From Hofstenia miamia (taxonomy: Eukaryota; Xenacoelomorpha; Acoela): a DNA stretch of 64,000 nt. Positions 1-10,970 of the stretch are shown here, in pieces; position 1 is the stretch's first letter, and each line of letters opens with the position of its first letter. The position numbers and the translations under genes are program-made. The stretch is from contig SCFE01000104.1 in NCBI GenBank assembly GCA_004352715.1, positions 1,243,022 through 1,307,021 of the forward strand. The letters run 5' to 3'. The notes under the pieces are model-generated. The model was not told the DNA's origin, searched no databases, and was given only the letters and a program-made list of their open reading frames with translations.

Positions 1-22
1 TATATATATATATATATATATA
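1..22. repeat. (TA)n microsatellite
   Basis: Pure TA dinucleotide run at the window edge, directly outside the left end of the first mariner copy. Mariner elements insert at TA, so the array is a natural target. Confidence 0.9.
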
Positions 23-322
23 GTTATAATATGTCGCTACGTACGTACAAAATGCTCAAAAAGCCTACATAGCGACATATGAAAAAAATGAGTAGAAAAT
101 GGTCCCCTGCACTTTTTGAAATGGAAAAAATCGAAGTTTTCAGAGCAATTTGATGGGCGAAACGTCCCCTTTACTTTTTTAGAATAAGAAAATGGACGTT
201 TATTAGAATTAAAATTGAAACTAAAACCAGAATTTATTTTCAGACCTACTTCAGAGTATATTTAGTCTGTTGTATGTGCTTCTATAAATTTCAAAACGTA
301 AATATAAAAAGTAGAATTTTAT

Positions 323-1278
323 TCATTTATCAAACAGATCAACCTGCTGACCTCGGTGATATATGCAGAGCACCATTCGATGAAAAGTACGATGGTGAAT
401 ATTTTTTAGAATTTCCACACAAGTCAGTTATGACGCGTTTCAGATCATTGAAATTTTTACATTTTATTGAAGTTACATCTTTCAATATTCACCATAAGGC
501 GTTTTTGTCAGAAGAAAGGTCGGGACTTTGTGCAGGCCAGGCAATCGGGCCAAACTTACCATTCTATGGGTCAGGGAAAACGGTATTGAAGTAGTCCCTT
601 GTGGCATGAGTGGTGTGGGAAGGAACACCGTCCTATTGAAAATAATAGTCCACGTGTTTGTAATTCTGGTATGAATTGTGTTCGTAGCTTTTCCATGTAA
701 CGTTCTAATATCATCCCTCCTTCAATGAAAAAAGGTCCAATAAGGTGTTCATTACACATATCCACCCAAACCATAGCCCTTTGAGCATGCTGGTGTACTT
801 GCTCCCAAAAGAAAGGATTTGCTTTGCTCCAAAAAAACTGAATTAACATTTCGCCCATCGCCGTAAAATGAGCATTTATTGGAAAAGAACAACAAGTTCC
901 TCCTGTGGCCATCCCGATATTTACTTAGAATATCATGACAACATTTGACTCTAAAACCACGATCATCATTTGGTAAATACTGAACCTTCACTGATTTGAA
1001 GGGTTTGTATTTTAAGTCTTTGTGCAATATTCTTCGTGGAGTTGTTCTCAGAATATTCAGCTCTTCAGGTCGTCTTCTTGAACTTAGTCTTGGATTGCCT
1101 TCCAACGATTTGTCAACATTTTCAGCATAATCGCTTGGACGACCACTTCTTGGACTGTCTTTAATGCTTCCATCCATCCATTTTCTGATCAGTTCACTTC
1201 ACGGTGGTTCCTGGTTATAAGACATTCGTAATTTTTCTTTTATTTCCCGCATTGCTTTGTTCGAATGATCATAGTCAT
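323..1278 (-). pseudogene. mariner transposase, broken (copy 1)
   Basis: Read on the minus strand, the region gives in order a helix-turn-helix part, the linker motif SPRSGRP, a DDE catalytic core, and a C-terminus ending DLFDK-stop at 323. Recognisable core pieces are ENPF/WEQV-type residues, VMVW-like AMVWVDMC, IGPFFIEGG, and a DGVPSHTT block with the preceding Gln codon turned into TAA. WPAQSPDL follows. The usual Asp-Glu of the first catalytic block reads Asn-Lys (FFSNKC), so the active site is damaged. At least two frame changes occur, near 750-910 and near 590. An open frame on the plus strand (274-594) is only the antisense of the C-terminal part. This is non-functional, but the mariner family call is confident. 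Confidence 0.8.
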
Positions 1279-1293
1279 NNNNNNNNNNNNNNN
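1279..1293. other. assembly gap (15 N)
   Basis: Run of 15 N inside mariner copy 1. The aligned position of copy 2 (near 2823-2826) has only four bases, so the gap length is nominal. Confidence 0.95.
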
Positions 1294-1351
1294 CCATGCC
1301 GCAGCTTGAACACGATAAGGTATGCTGTAAGGTGCCGAATTCGCCATATCG

Positions 1352-1534
1352 AACGTAATGTAATGAGTTGAAGTTTAATTAAATTTCATCACGTTTTAGA
1401 AATCCCGATATGAAATAATTTCAATTTGCCTATCATACTGTTACTCAAATTAAATGACTTCGTGCTTCACTCAACGGAAATAGCTCTAAATAAATCTCAT
1501 TGCCTTGCATTGCAACGAATTATTATGACAAAAT
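1352..1534. other. segment present in mariner copy 1 and absent from copy 2
   Basis: Copy 1 and copy 2 are collinear up to the shared word CCATATCGAA and again from TCTTTCATCGATATG. Between these words copy 1 has about 180 bases with no counterpart in copy 2. It holds no convincing coding sequence. It is either original element sequence deleted in copy 2 or an insertion in copy 1; no target duplication was recognised. Confidence 0.6.
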
Positions 1535-1735
1535 CTTTCATCGATATGATCTTCAATTGGTGCAGTGGGCCACTGTTATCCTCGTATGTTATTCCACATC
1601 CATCATTACAAGTGCCTTGAAACAGAAGGTACGTCATTTTCATGTGAAAGGCACCAAATTGCATCGAAAACGTAGATTTTTTCCCATTTCAAAATGTGCA
1701 GAGGACTTCTGCCTCACCATGTATATATATATATA

Positions 1736-1736
1736 N
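1736..1736. other. single-N assembly join
   Basis: An isolated N follows a short (TA)n run. The sequence after it restarts the mariner from its base 193, so this is likely an unmerged overlap or allelic contig join rather than a true tandem copy. Confidence 0.75.
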
Positions 1737-3075
1737 TGGACGTTTATTAGAATTAAAATTGAAACTAAAACCAGAATTTATTTTCAGACCTACTTCAGAG
1801 TATATTTAGTCTGTTGTATGTGCTTCTATAAATTTCAAAACGTAAATATAAAAAGTAGAATTTTATTCATTTATCAAACAGATCAACCTGCTGACCTCGG
1901 TGATATATGCAGAGCACCATTCGATGAAAAGTACGATGGTGAATATTTTTTAGAATTTCCACACAAGTCAGTTATGACGCGTTTCAGATCATTGAAATTT
2001 TTACATTTTATTGAAGTTACATCTTTCAATATTCACCATAAGGCGTTTTTGTCAGAAGAAAGGTCGGGACTTTGTGCAGGCCAGGCAATCGGGCCAAACT
2101 TACCATTCTATGGGTCAGGGAAAACGGTATTGAAGTAGTCCCTTGTGGCATGAGTGGTGTGGGAAGGAACACCGTCCTATTGAAAATAATAGTCCACGTG
2201 TTTGTAATTCTGGTATGAATTGTGTTCGTAGCTTTTCCATGTAACGTTCTAATATCATCCCTCCTTCAATGAAAAAAGGTCCAATAAGGTGTTCATTACA
2301 CATAGCCACCCAAACCATAACCTTTTGAGCATGCTGGTGTACTTGCTCCCAAAAGAAAGGATTTGCTTTACTCCAAAAAAACTGAATTAACATTTCGCCC
2401 ATCGCCGTAAAATGCGCATTTATTGGAAAAGAACAACAAGTTCCTCCTGTGGCCATCCCGATATTTACTTAGAATATCATGACAACATTTGACTCTAAAA
2501 TCACGATCATCATTTGGTAAATACTGAACCTTCACTGATTTGAAGGGTTTGTATTTTAAGTCTTTGTGCAATATTCTTTGTGGAGTTGTTCTCAGAATAT
2601 TCAGCTCTTCAGGTCGTCTTCTTGAACTTAGTCTTGGATTGCCTTCCAACGATTTGTCAACATTTTCAGCATAATCGCTTGGACGACCACTTCTTGGACT
2701 GTCTTTAATGCTTCCATCCATCCATTTTCTGATCAGTTCACTTCACGGTGGTTCCTGGTTATAAGACATTCGTAATTTTTCTTTTATTTCCCGCATTGCT
2801 TTGTTCGAATGATCATAGTCATATAACCATGCCGCAGCTTGAACACGATAAGGTATGCTGTAAGGTGCCTAATCCGCCATATCGAATCTTTCATCGATAT
2901 GATCTTCAATTGGTGCAGTGGGCCACTGTTATCCTCGTATGTTATTCCACATCCATCATTACAAGTGCCTTGAAACAGAAGGTACGTCATTTTCATGTGA
3001 AAGGCACCAAATTGCATCGAAAACGTAGATTTTTTCCCATTTCAAAATGTGCAGAGGACTTCTGCCTCACCATGT
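1737..3075 (-). mobile_element. mariner-like transposon, copy 2 (left end missing)
   Basis: This is near-identical to 193-1712 with a handful of substitutions and the 180-base internal difference described above. The right terminal inverted repeat is present just before the (TA)n run at 3076, but the left terminal repeat is absent because the copy starts abruptly after the single N. High identity plus the N junction favour an allelic or mis-joined contig over an independent insertion. Confidence 0.75.
1867..2829 (-). pseudogene. mariner transposase, broken (copy 2)
   Basis: Same minus-strand transposase as copy 1, with the same stop in the DGVPSHTT block and the same Asn-Lys replacement at the first catalytic Asp-Glu. 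In this copy the core block reads KVMVWVAMC, closer to the family consensus than copy 1, which shows private substitutions between copies. It is frameshifted near 2370-2460. The plus-strand open frame at 1820-2138 is the antisense of its C-terminus and is not a gene. Confidence 0.78.
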
Positions 3076-3102
3076 ATACATATATATATATATATATATA
3101 TC
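3076..3102. repeat. (TA)n microsatellite
   Basis: TA-rich run with one CA interruption at its start, abutting the right end of mariner copy 2. Confidence 0.85.
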
Positions 3103-3362
3103 GCTATTAGTTCAAAGAAATAAGAAAAAGATGAAACAAAGATCGAGCAAGGTTGCTTATTTCAGTCACTGACAATTTATTACACAGAAAGGCAACAAGT
3201 TTTAAGGCTATTTCAGGGTATCACACAAAATCATTCACATTCAAATCATGAATAAATCTATAAAAAGTACATTTTTAGAAGTAAATAATTTTTTGATAAA
3301 ATTTACAAAAGGCGAAATATATGTACAAAAGTTACAAAGAGTGAGATATTTATGTAAGTGTG

Positions 3363-3402
<40 letters not shown>

Positions 3403-3529
3403 TTTTGTAATTAAATTCGCCACGAAACCATTTGAAAATGACTTCAGATTGTCAAAGAAGTTTACACAAACGAGAATTAAATGAATAAAAAGCAATATAT
3501 CAATATAACTTACACAAGTAAACGTACCC
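3103..3529. other. non-coding, with (TA)n at 3367-3399
   Basis: AT-rich sequence with no supported gene. Short open frames on both strands run through the (TA)n array and are low-complexity artefacts. Confidence 0.6.
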
Positions 3530-3831
3530 TCACTTGGGGGAATCATTTAGATTCCCATCCCCTGCCGTGATGTTGAGCTCTCCTTCTAGCAGTCTTTGTT
3601 TCAATCTTTCCTTCTGCAGATTAAGTTTTGACTTTAGGCCTTTAACAACAAAGTGACCTTGAATAGCTTTCTTTTTAAAAAATATAGTAACGTTATTTGG
3701 TGGCTCCAGACAAACCTTTTTTTGATACTCATTGATTATGGAAAGAGTCCACTTGTTAAGGAAATAACATCGTAAGTATTGTCCGATTGAAAATATACAA
3801 GAAAATAGACTTCATCAAGAAAACTTGACAT
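3530..3831 (-). pseudogene. unknown short coding remnant with ATG start
   Basis: From an ATG at 3831 the minus strand reads a protein-like N-terminus (MSSFLDEVYFLVYFQSD) that ends at a stop about 31 codons on. A frame one base away continues through NKW, VCLEPPNNV and a Lys/Leu-rich helical stretch (LKSKLNLQKERLKQRLLEG) to about 3530. Together they look like one gene with a single-base frameshift near 3760. A GTGAGG donor-like site lies at its end, so it could be an exon. Acidic Tyr/Val N-termini of this kind recur in transposon-associated invertebrate proteins, but I do not recognise the family. It lies about 800 bases downstream of the CACTA-like remnant on the same strand. Confidence 0.35.
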
Positions 3832-4619
3832 CTTTCTATAATCAAAGCAAGGGGTTGTGAAATTAATTTAACAATAAATTTCTGTAAAGGACTACTACTA
3901 ATAGGAAATAACAGACAATGAAATACGTAATTTTTAGGAATATTAGTGAAAAAAATATATTTCAGTTATATATTTACAAATTTGTTCACAATTTTGGAAA
4001 CAATCAACATATTACATTCAGTCCCAATCAATTTTCCAGATTTTGTAGATATATTTACGATATCATAATCATCAGTTGAAGTAACAAAGTAGTGGGGATT
4101 CATAATATTCACTGTGTCGTAAGTGTTTTCAACATTTAATTTCTTTAGCAATGTCTGAGAAAATCCATTTTCACAGTAGAAAAAACAGTAAATCTCATAA
4201 AAAATTGTAGATTCATTTATATATATATATATATATATCAGATGATTGCAGTATACTTAGTTTTTTGTATAAATGAGTGAATGATATGTTTGATTTTTAT
4301 AAATTGCTACAATAATGGTAACTATCATTAGAGTAAATACAGATTGATGAAAAAAGTTGATGAGCAGTTTTTGGTAATTGTATAAATTTGCGAACGTATT
4401 GATTGCTCATAAAAGTAGTTTTTGCTGTGGGAATTAATTTACAAGTGAGAAATATTTCAATTATAATTTTACATGGCATCTTGTACCTGTACAACGTTTA
4501 AAAAATGATGGTTAGCTGACTCAAACATATTAGATGAAAATGAACTTAATGAACCAAATTTTTGTACTCTCAGCTTCCTCAGCGTGCATGATATACTCTA
4601 GATTGTTTCTTATTTCAAT
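3832..4619. other. no supported gene; (TA)n at 4218-4239
   Basis: Small minus-strand open frames at 3966-4151 and 4297-4494 could be further decayed parts of the CACTA-like gene upstream of them. I see no motif that supports this. Confidence 0.4.
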
Positions 4620-5419
4620 TTCTGTTTATTTGTATAAATGACGTCCATCTAAATGGTAGCATTTATTATCGCAATGGGTGTACCCATAGTATCCATTAAA
4701 CTGTATCCAGTTTAATATGCTTGATTTAGCTGGACGATTTGTAAATATTGACAGCAATCTTGCATTAAAATTTACACAAAGATCTTTGTGAATCTGCAAG
4801 TTTTCCAAGAGAAGTTATTAAATCGGCAAGAAAATCTTTCCATTTCGGTTTTCCATCACCAGTCTAAAGTTCTTCTAGCAAAATGTTTTCAAGTGATTTA
4901 GAAGATAAATTTGCAACGCTTAGCCAAAACAATGATCGGGACTTGTTGGATTTAATGCATCTTATTTTTTTCCAATGATTCGTAATTGTTTTTAATAACT
5001 CTTTTTATTTGCATGGAATGATAGGAAAAATTTCATTTGGACAGTATATCTTTACAAAGCTTGAGTATATCCATTAAAGCCTTGTCACCCAGACAATGTC
5101 GAGATCTTAAAGCATAAATTCTATTCATTAAAGCAGATTGCGTTAAATCTGTATTGGAATGCAATAATTTATCGTCATTAGATTCACTGCTGTTATCTGA
5201 ATCGAATGAACTACTGTCACTACTTAATATATTTGAGATAGTTGAAATATCTAGTTCCTCCAAATCCACTGACCCAGAATGGTTTGGTGCCGAAGCTAAC
5301 TGAAATACATTTAGAGAATCCTGCATAGACACAGAAACACCATCGTTCAATTTATTTGAGTCGGAATCAGTGTTATTGTCATTTTCTGCAATATCTTTTC
5401 CCCGCAGAAGAGATGTATG
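4620..5419 (-). pseudogene. CACTA/TNP2-like transposase remnant
   Basis: On the minus strand an acidic, Ser/Asp/Asn-rich N-terminal part (5350-5033) is followed, after frame changes, by a region that reads LCVNFNARLLSIF then RPAKSSILNWIQFNG, YGYTHCD and GRHLY. The order 'C-x-N ... (A/R)PA(K/R)-(A/S) ... QFNG-x-(Y/H)GC-x-x-C' is characteristic of the TNP2 (Transposase_21) core of CACTA/En-Spm elements as seen in animals. At least two frameshifts or stops lie between 4800 and 5030. No CACTA terminal repeats were found. The call rests on short motifs and would be lost if that match proved coincidental. Confidence 0.5.
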
Positions 5420-5767
5420 TTCTCTTATAATAAGAAAATAGTGGCAGCCTAAATGTACATATACATTATATTTTTTAACTTAAAATCAATAAACAAACAT
5501 CAAATATAACTCAATTAATTCAACTAACATGCACACAAATTAAGTAATAACTAATAAAAATTATGTACAATGAACAAAATAGAACTCAATTAAATTAACA
5601 TAAGAAATTTAAAATAAATATTTACAAATCTCTAAACATTGATTTACAAATATATTTGTGTACAACAGAAATTATTTAATTTGTAAACCAAATTGTATTG
5701 AATAAGGCCATAAAAGATATCAAGAAATGTGCCATACTATATAAAAAAGCAAACAATTAGTTAACAC
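5420..5767. other. AT-rich, no feature seen
   Basis: No open frame, repeat boundary or RNA gene was recognised here. It forms the left flank of the hAT-like element. Confidence 0.6.
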
Positions 5768-7743
5768 CAGTGGCGGCTCGTGCATGCAAAAGTTAGGGAA
5801 GCAAATATTTTTAAATAACTAAAATAGTGTAAATAAACAACCATGAAAAATTTATTTATATATGAAATCCCCGAGGAGCAGAAATTTATCTGTAATAATA
5901 TCATATAAATAAGATTAGTCCTGCAGTTCTTTTAATACATCATTTTCAAGAAAAAATTGCTAATGATTTATGTAGTTTTTTCTTCTCTAATTGGTTATTC
6001 TTGTATTTGTTTAAAATTTNTATATATATATAGTTATTAACATTTTCTAAAAAACCGAAAATCATTCTAATAAGTGACTATTAATTCGACGTTAACAGTC
6101 ATGCAACCATAGTAACATATGGATTTTATGTAAGATACCATTTTAAGAGACCAGATATAATACTAATACAATTTAGAGCCCGGGGCAAACAGATTAATTC
6201 TACAATTATCTGAAAGCTGATCATAAATCATCAAAGCCTTGCTATTGAGATTGCATAAATAGAATAAAATAACTATATACTGTTATTCGCGTCGATCATT
6301 TTCGATGCTCTGACACATTTTTCGCATACGCAATGAAGAAAAGAAGTTAAGTAAATTACTGGTACCAAAACCATACTTATTTTACATGATTTTCAAAAAT
6401 GATAAATAAATAATTAAACAATATGGACATTATGAAACCTGATTCGTGCATGCAAAAGTTAGGCAAGCAAATATTTTTTATTTTTTAAATAACTAAAATA
6501 GTGTAAATAAACAACCATGAAAAATTTATTTATATATGAAATCCCCGAGGAGCAGAAATTTATCTGTAATAATATCATATAAATAAGATTAGTCCTGCAG
6601 TTCTTTTAATACATCATTTTCAAGAAAAAATTGCTAATGATTTATGTAGTTTTTTCTTCTCTAATTGGTTATTCTTGTATTTGTTTAAAATTTATTTAAA
6701 GAGAAACTAATCGTTCTGCAAGATGGTGATCAAAATCCAATAGTTTGCATTAATTCAAATATTTACAAATTTTCAGTAATGCAGTCAATAAATCGTGCAT
6801 TTCAAAATATTGAATAAGAATTCTGTCGATTTTTTACAATGTTGATGATAAAAACGAGAAAAATTACAAAGTTTTTCAAGGTTGAGAAAACTTAGAATAG
6901 AAATTTAGAACAGAAAATGGCAGCTGATGGAAATCACATTTAAAGCGCTCAAAGTTTTTTTAAAATTTATTTCCATATATATGAACTTAAAATATCCACG
7001 TAATATTTGATTTTTTGAATGAATTCGTAGCACATTCATAGAAAAAAATCGTCTTTGATTCACAATTGTTTTAAATTTTCTAAATTCTGTAAAGGAAAGA
7101 ATATTGTACAAGGAATCCGTGATGTAAAAAATGCGAAAAAACTATGTACAAGGTAGGAGCCTCGCTCAAATATATTTGTTTCTTGAATATAAAAATGTTT
7201 GATTGATTTAAATAATAAATATCATGCTTACTTTTGAATGATTGTATTGAATTAAATTATTTCGGGTGGTTTTTTAGGCTACGGTTCGACCATATGATTG
7301 GTCGCACGTCTAACAATAACCACCAGATAATTAGCGATGTGAAGTGTTTGGTAATTTTCTTTCTACCAATCACGTAGACTTAAAACGGAAATATTTGTGA
7401 AGCAATGGGCGGACCGCTTTCTTTGGTAGCTGAATCTTCGCGCAATGAGTTGGAAGAAAACGGATCTAGTTTATGTGTTTGAGCGAGCGAAGGTACAGCA
7501 TTAAGGCATTTGCTTGCTGTGGCGTGATCATTTAATTATTTTTAAAGCAAATCGTAATGAATTATTTCCTAATTCAATTCATTTATTAATTAATTCTTGA
7601 ATGTTGTTTTAAAGCAAAACTAATAATTTGCGAATTGTACATTTGTATGGATATAAATTCATGCAATTATGAATGAAAATCATTTATTAAAAAATTATTA
7701 GGCAAGCACTGTTTGCCTTGCTTACACGCACAAGCCGCCTATG
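5768..7743. mobile_element. non-autonomous hAT-like element
   Basis: The left end reads CAGTGGCGGCTCGTGC. The right end, reverse-complemented, reads CATAGGCGGCTTGTGC and continues similarly inward (GTAAGCAAGGCAA against GCAAAAGTTAGGGAAGCAA). Flanking 8-mers GTTAACAC (5760-5767) and CTTAGCAC (7744-7751) match at six of eight positions, as expected for an old hAT target duplication. The roughly 2-kb interior has no transposase. A segment before the single N at 6020 (5786-6019) recurs at 6451-6692, so the interior may be inflated by an assembly join. The 3' third (about 7420-7743) recurs at 41818-42141. Confidence 0.6.
6020..6020. other. single-N assembly join
   Basis: The 230 bases before this N reappear about 430 bases after it, again with the end-restart signature seen at the other single Ns. 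Confidence 0.65.
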
Positions 7744-7915
7744 CTTAGCACTCTTAAAGTCTAAAGCAAGCTTTAGAACTTTAGCTATGTAAAAAATATT
7801 TTTTATTAAACCCATTTTTGTAATGAATTAAATCATTACATAAATGAGCTTTCCTTATATCACGCTATAAGTACCTATATAATCCACAGTTGGTAAACTC
7901 ATCAAGAATTGATTT

Positions 7916-8279
7916 TTAGCAAAAAATCAATTCTGAATCATCGTTTCTTCCCGTGGGTTTTATAGGTACAACATAAATGTGAGTTACCCTTCCATCAAAG
8001 AAATTTACAAAGTTATGAACCCATACCAATGTAAATATCATTTGACCCAAGAGCAACCAATACAGCACGATACTTACACTGCAAACAAACTGCCCCCTCC
8101 TCAAGAAATTCTTGAAGCCCAATCCCCTCCTGAAATATGCAGTCACAGTTGTTATAGGAGAATTCAGGGAAGGATTGGGCCGCTCTTGTTAGATTAGAGT
8201 CTCCTATTACAAGTCCTTGTTGTTTTTCCTCACTTGTGTAATAAAAAGATGGTCCTTTACCTAAACAGCTGATTAACAT
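7916..8279 (-). pseudogene. SGNH-hydrolase-like domain fragment
   Basis: The minus strand reads KQQGLVIGDSNLTRAA, then about 45 residues later YRAVLVALGSNDIYIG. GDS(N) followed by G-S-N-D at this spacing matches blocks I and III of SGNH/GDSL hydrolases. After GSND the frame changes (near 8040) and continues as HNFVNFFDGRVTHIYVVPI, which resembles the strand after block III. No block V Asp-x-x-His was found. In animal genomes such stand-alone SGNH pieces are often parts of retroelement or transposon proteins. No neighbouring gene explains it. It is a fragment with at least one frameshift. Confidence 0.4.
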
Positions 8280-10938
8280 AAAATGTTATACCTTTATTTT
8301 AGTGCATTTTAAAATAAACTATTTATAGTGTCAACAATTTTGAAGTTTATCAATGTGTGATTGCTAATCACTTACATATATATATATATATATGTGTAAA
8401 CGATAATTTTTAAATAAAACCTCTTATTACAAAAATATATAAAATACTATGCTACTTATGCTACTTATATACTTGAATCTACCCCATCAGAGATGAAGGT
8501 GGGGCGGGTATGGGGCAAGATTTTGTAGAATGATATGCAACTTCCAGTCAATTCAAACTTAAGATTAACGCTTTTATATTTATTATTAAGCGGAATTTAT
8601 TGACGAGTTTGTAATAACCTGTTAAGTGTAAAACGATTGTTAGAATTTACGTTCATTATTACGGTATGCTTATTTGGTTCTTCAGGCAAGGTTTTCCTAC
8701 CAAGTTCGATGAATCAGTTTCCATAATTGACTTGCACATCGTGAATTCCACTCAAGTGCTTGCTTATTTTCTAATAGAAGACTGGTCATCTGCTGTTACC
8801 ACATCTTACATCTAAAACCTCAATAAATGTCTATTTAGACATTTAATTATACTAAATATCAGGAATTGCCTCGTAATATTTAGACTTGTCTGCCACCATA
8901 TTCTTAAGGCGCAACCAGCATTGTGGCATACCTATTGAATGGTCCACCAAATATGCTAAAATAAATATTTCAATATACATGGAACATACTGATGGTTGCA
9001 GACGCAGACAAATTGATTATCCATTATTAAATCATGAAACAACTTCAAATATTTATTTCATTAATTACAGGTTTCTATTAACACATTTTATCAACTATTA
9101 TCAATAAGATTTTATATATTCTATTTACCATGTCTCCATAGCATTGTATATTGCTTTTATAATCTTCGGTAATTTATTGAGTAATTTTCATTAAAGTATA
9201 GTCTGGAATATATACCGTGAAAACGGTTAATGTGTCTGCCGCGCTTGATATCAGCTAATTTCTAAGCAACAGTTAATTATATAGGGAGTACCATCCCTAG
9301 ACAAACTAGGGTTGGTTAATACAAACCAAACACAGATTTAAGCGACGATATTCTAGGAATTATGATAAAGCATTTGGAGAATGTAGCTTTTTCAGCGCTA
9401 GAACTAAGATTATCCGATAGGAAATCTAATTGCCAGGCATGTTAGAAATATAATTGGGGAAGCTATCAATGGGGAAAGATAATAAAGTAGAATATCATCG
9501 TATTACTAAAACATTCTTTTTATCCTCTATAAATCCTTGTATGATAAAATTAAATCATATTTAATTAATTTTTTCACTTTTCAATTTTCATTAGTGTGAA
9601 TCTTACCTGCTTAGCGAGTCATCGACATTTTATTAAAAATTTTAACGAATTCTGGTCTTGCGTTTTCTGATTTTATATATGATCGTATTGTAATTGCTTT
9701 TTTGTTTAGAAAATTGAGGTATACGCAATCATCCCAAGTCCAAGAACTTGATAACCGATGGAACTCTATATATTTACAGCGACAATTTGAAAAATTCAAC
9801 AAACTAGAGCGAACAAATGTAGGTTTTTACTAATTGCTTTATCAACAAACTATTATTTTGTGTCCTATTTCAATATTTTGCTCTAGTACTGGAATCGGTT
9901 AAATCTAATGGAAAATCTTGTTAATTAATATGATACCCTCCTCAATCTCTTACAGAAACGGTCAAAAATTACTATCATATGGTAGTGTCATCAACTTAAA
10001 CTTTCTGGTTTCTGCAAGTTCTTCCAAATTCTAAGCTAATTCTTAAATTTCTTTTAAAATTGTTGTGAAAATCAGAAATTGGTTTCATGTTCTATTTGGA
10101 ATTTTCTTTTTCAAAGACAACAAGCTATTCTCTGTCATTACCACATTACACTGCAGATTAAAACTATAACATTTTTTTCTATTTTACGACAACTTAAAAA
10201 TTGAAACGATTCCATAATGCAGTGGTGACTGAAAACCTGTAAGAACTGATATCAAAGATAATTCGTTGATTAGCCTTGAGATGCAAAAATTTTGAAAAAT
10301 TGATTAATTACATATATAGTAAGAGTATTCTTTTATTTAAGGGAAATTGTAATGCAAATCTTCATCGTTTTTTGGGGGATCTAAAGTTCAACACATTTGA
10401 TTGTTGAGCAAAACTAAATCATATCAGGTTGTTCAAACGCAATTTTTCAAGCATGACCAAAATATGGACAAACCTAGTGTATGCTTGAGATAATTTCTTT
10501 GATTTTTTCTGATAATGATCATTTTGGACCATTATTTAGTTAGTGGGAAAAGTGTACTTAAAATTTCAAAAAATCTTCCATAGCTCTAAAAAGTGCTGAA
10601 GTCAGCAAAAATTATGCCAACCATTGGAATAATGATAACTTTTTGTATACGTTAATGTTCAGGCTTACCATATGCAATATTATGTACTTATTCATCACTA
10701 GAACGGAAAATAAGTTACGACCTAATTTTGACAAAAAGCCCAACCTAAATAGGGTTAACAAAAATACTGATTGTTTTTGGGTTTTCAGGATTCAATAAAT
10801 TTCCACTGGAATGTCTCAGAAGTAAATCTTCAAAACGAAAGTTATTATATTAATAGTATTAAAAGAAGTTGAAATTACTTCATAAATCAATAAGCCAACG
10901 CACGAGTAAACTTAAGCTTGCAACCAGTTGATGTTATA
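8280..10938. other. no supported gene; (TA)n at 8378-8392
   Basis: AT-rich sequence with only short unconvincing open frames (for example 8886-9107 plus, 9611-9802 minus). No repeat ends were recognised. Confidence 0.55.
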
Positions 10939-10970
10939 TATACAGTGCTGCTCATAAGTTTGCGAACACC
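10939..10970 (+). repeat. Tc1-like terminal repeat, solitary
   Basis: TATACAGTGCTGCTCATAAG followed by TTTGCGAACACC resembles the terminus of animal Tc1-family elements, preceded by TA. No partner in inverted orientation and no Tc1 transposase was found nearby, so this is a solo end or a truncated copy. Confidence 0.45.

Larger units (their letters stand above)
81..1712 (-). mobile_element. mariner-like transposon, copy 1
   Basis: The left end (about 101-165) and the right end (about 1643-1706) are inverted repeats. Both read inward as G-T-C-C-Y-C-T-G-C-A-C, then a run matching TTTTGAAATGG, then an A-rich stretch. Outside both ends lies TA or (TA)n, as expected for TA target duplication. The interior carries a transposase reading frame on the minus strand. 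Relative to copy 2 it holds about 180 extra bases (about 1352-1534) between the transposase N-terminal region and the right terminal repeat. A 15-N gap at 1279-1293 corresponds to only about four bases in copy 2. The family assignment is firm because of the transposase; the exact outer boundaries are approximate. Confidence 0.8.

Noticed and set aside
274-594. Plus-strand open frame of 106 residues (and its longer copy at 1500-2138)
   Set aside because: It is the antisense of the mariner transposase C-terminus; the minus strand there reads WPAQSPDL and the expected C-terminal residues.
3241-3546. Open frames on both strands with long Tyr-Ile runs
   Set aside because: They run through a (TA)n microsatellite and have no other coding evidence.
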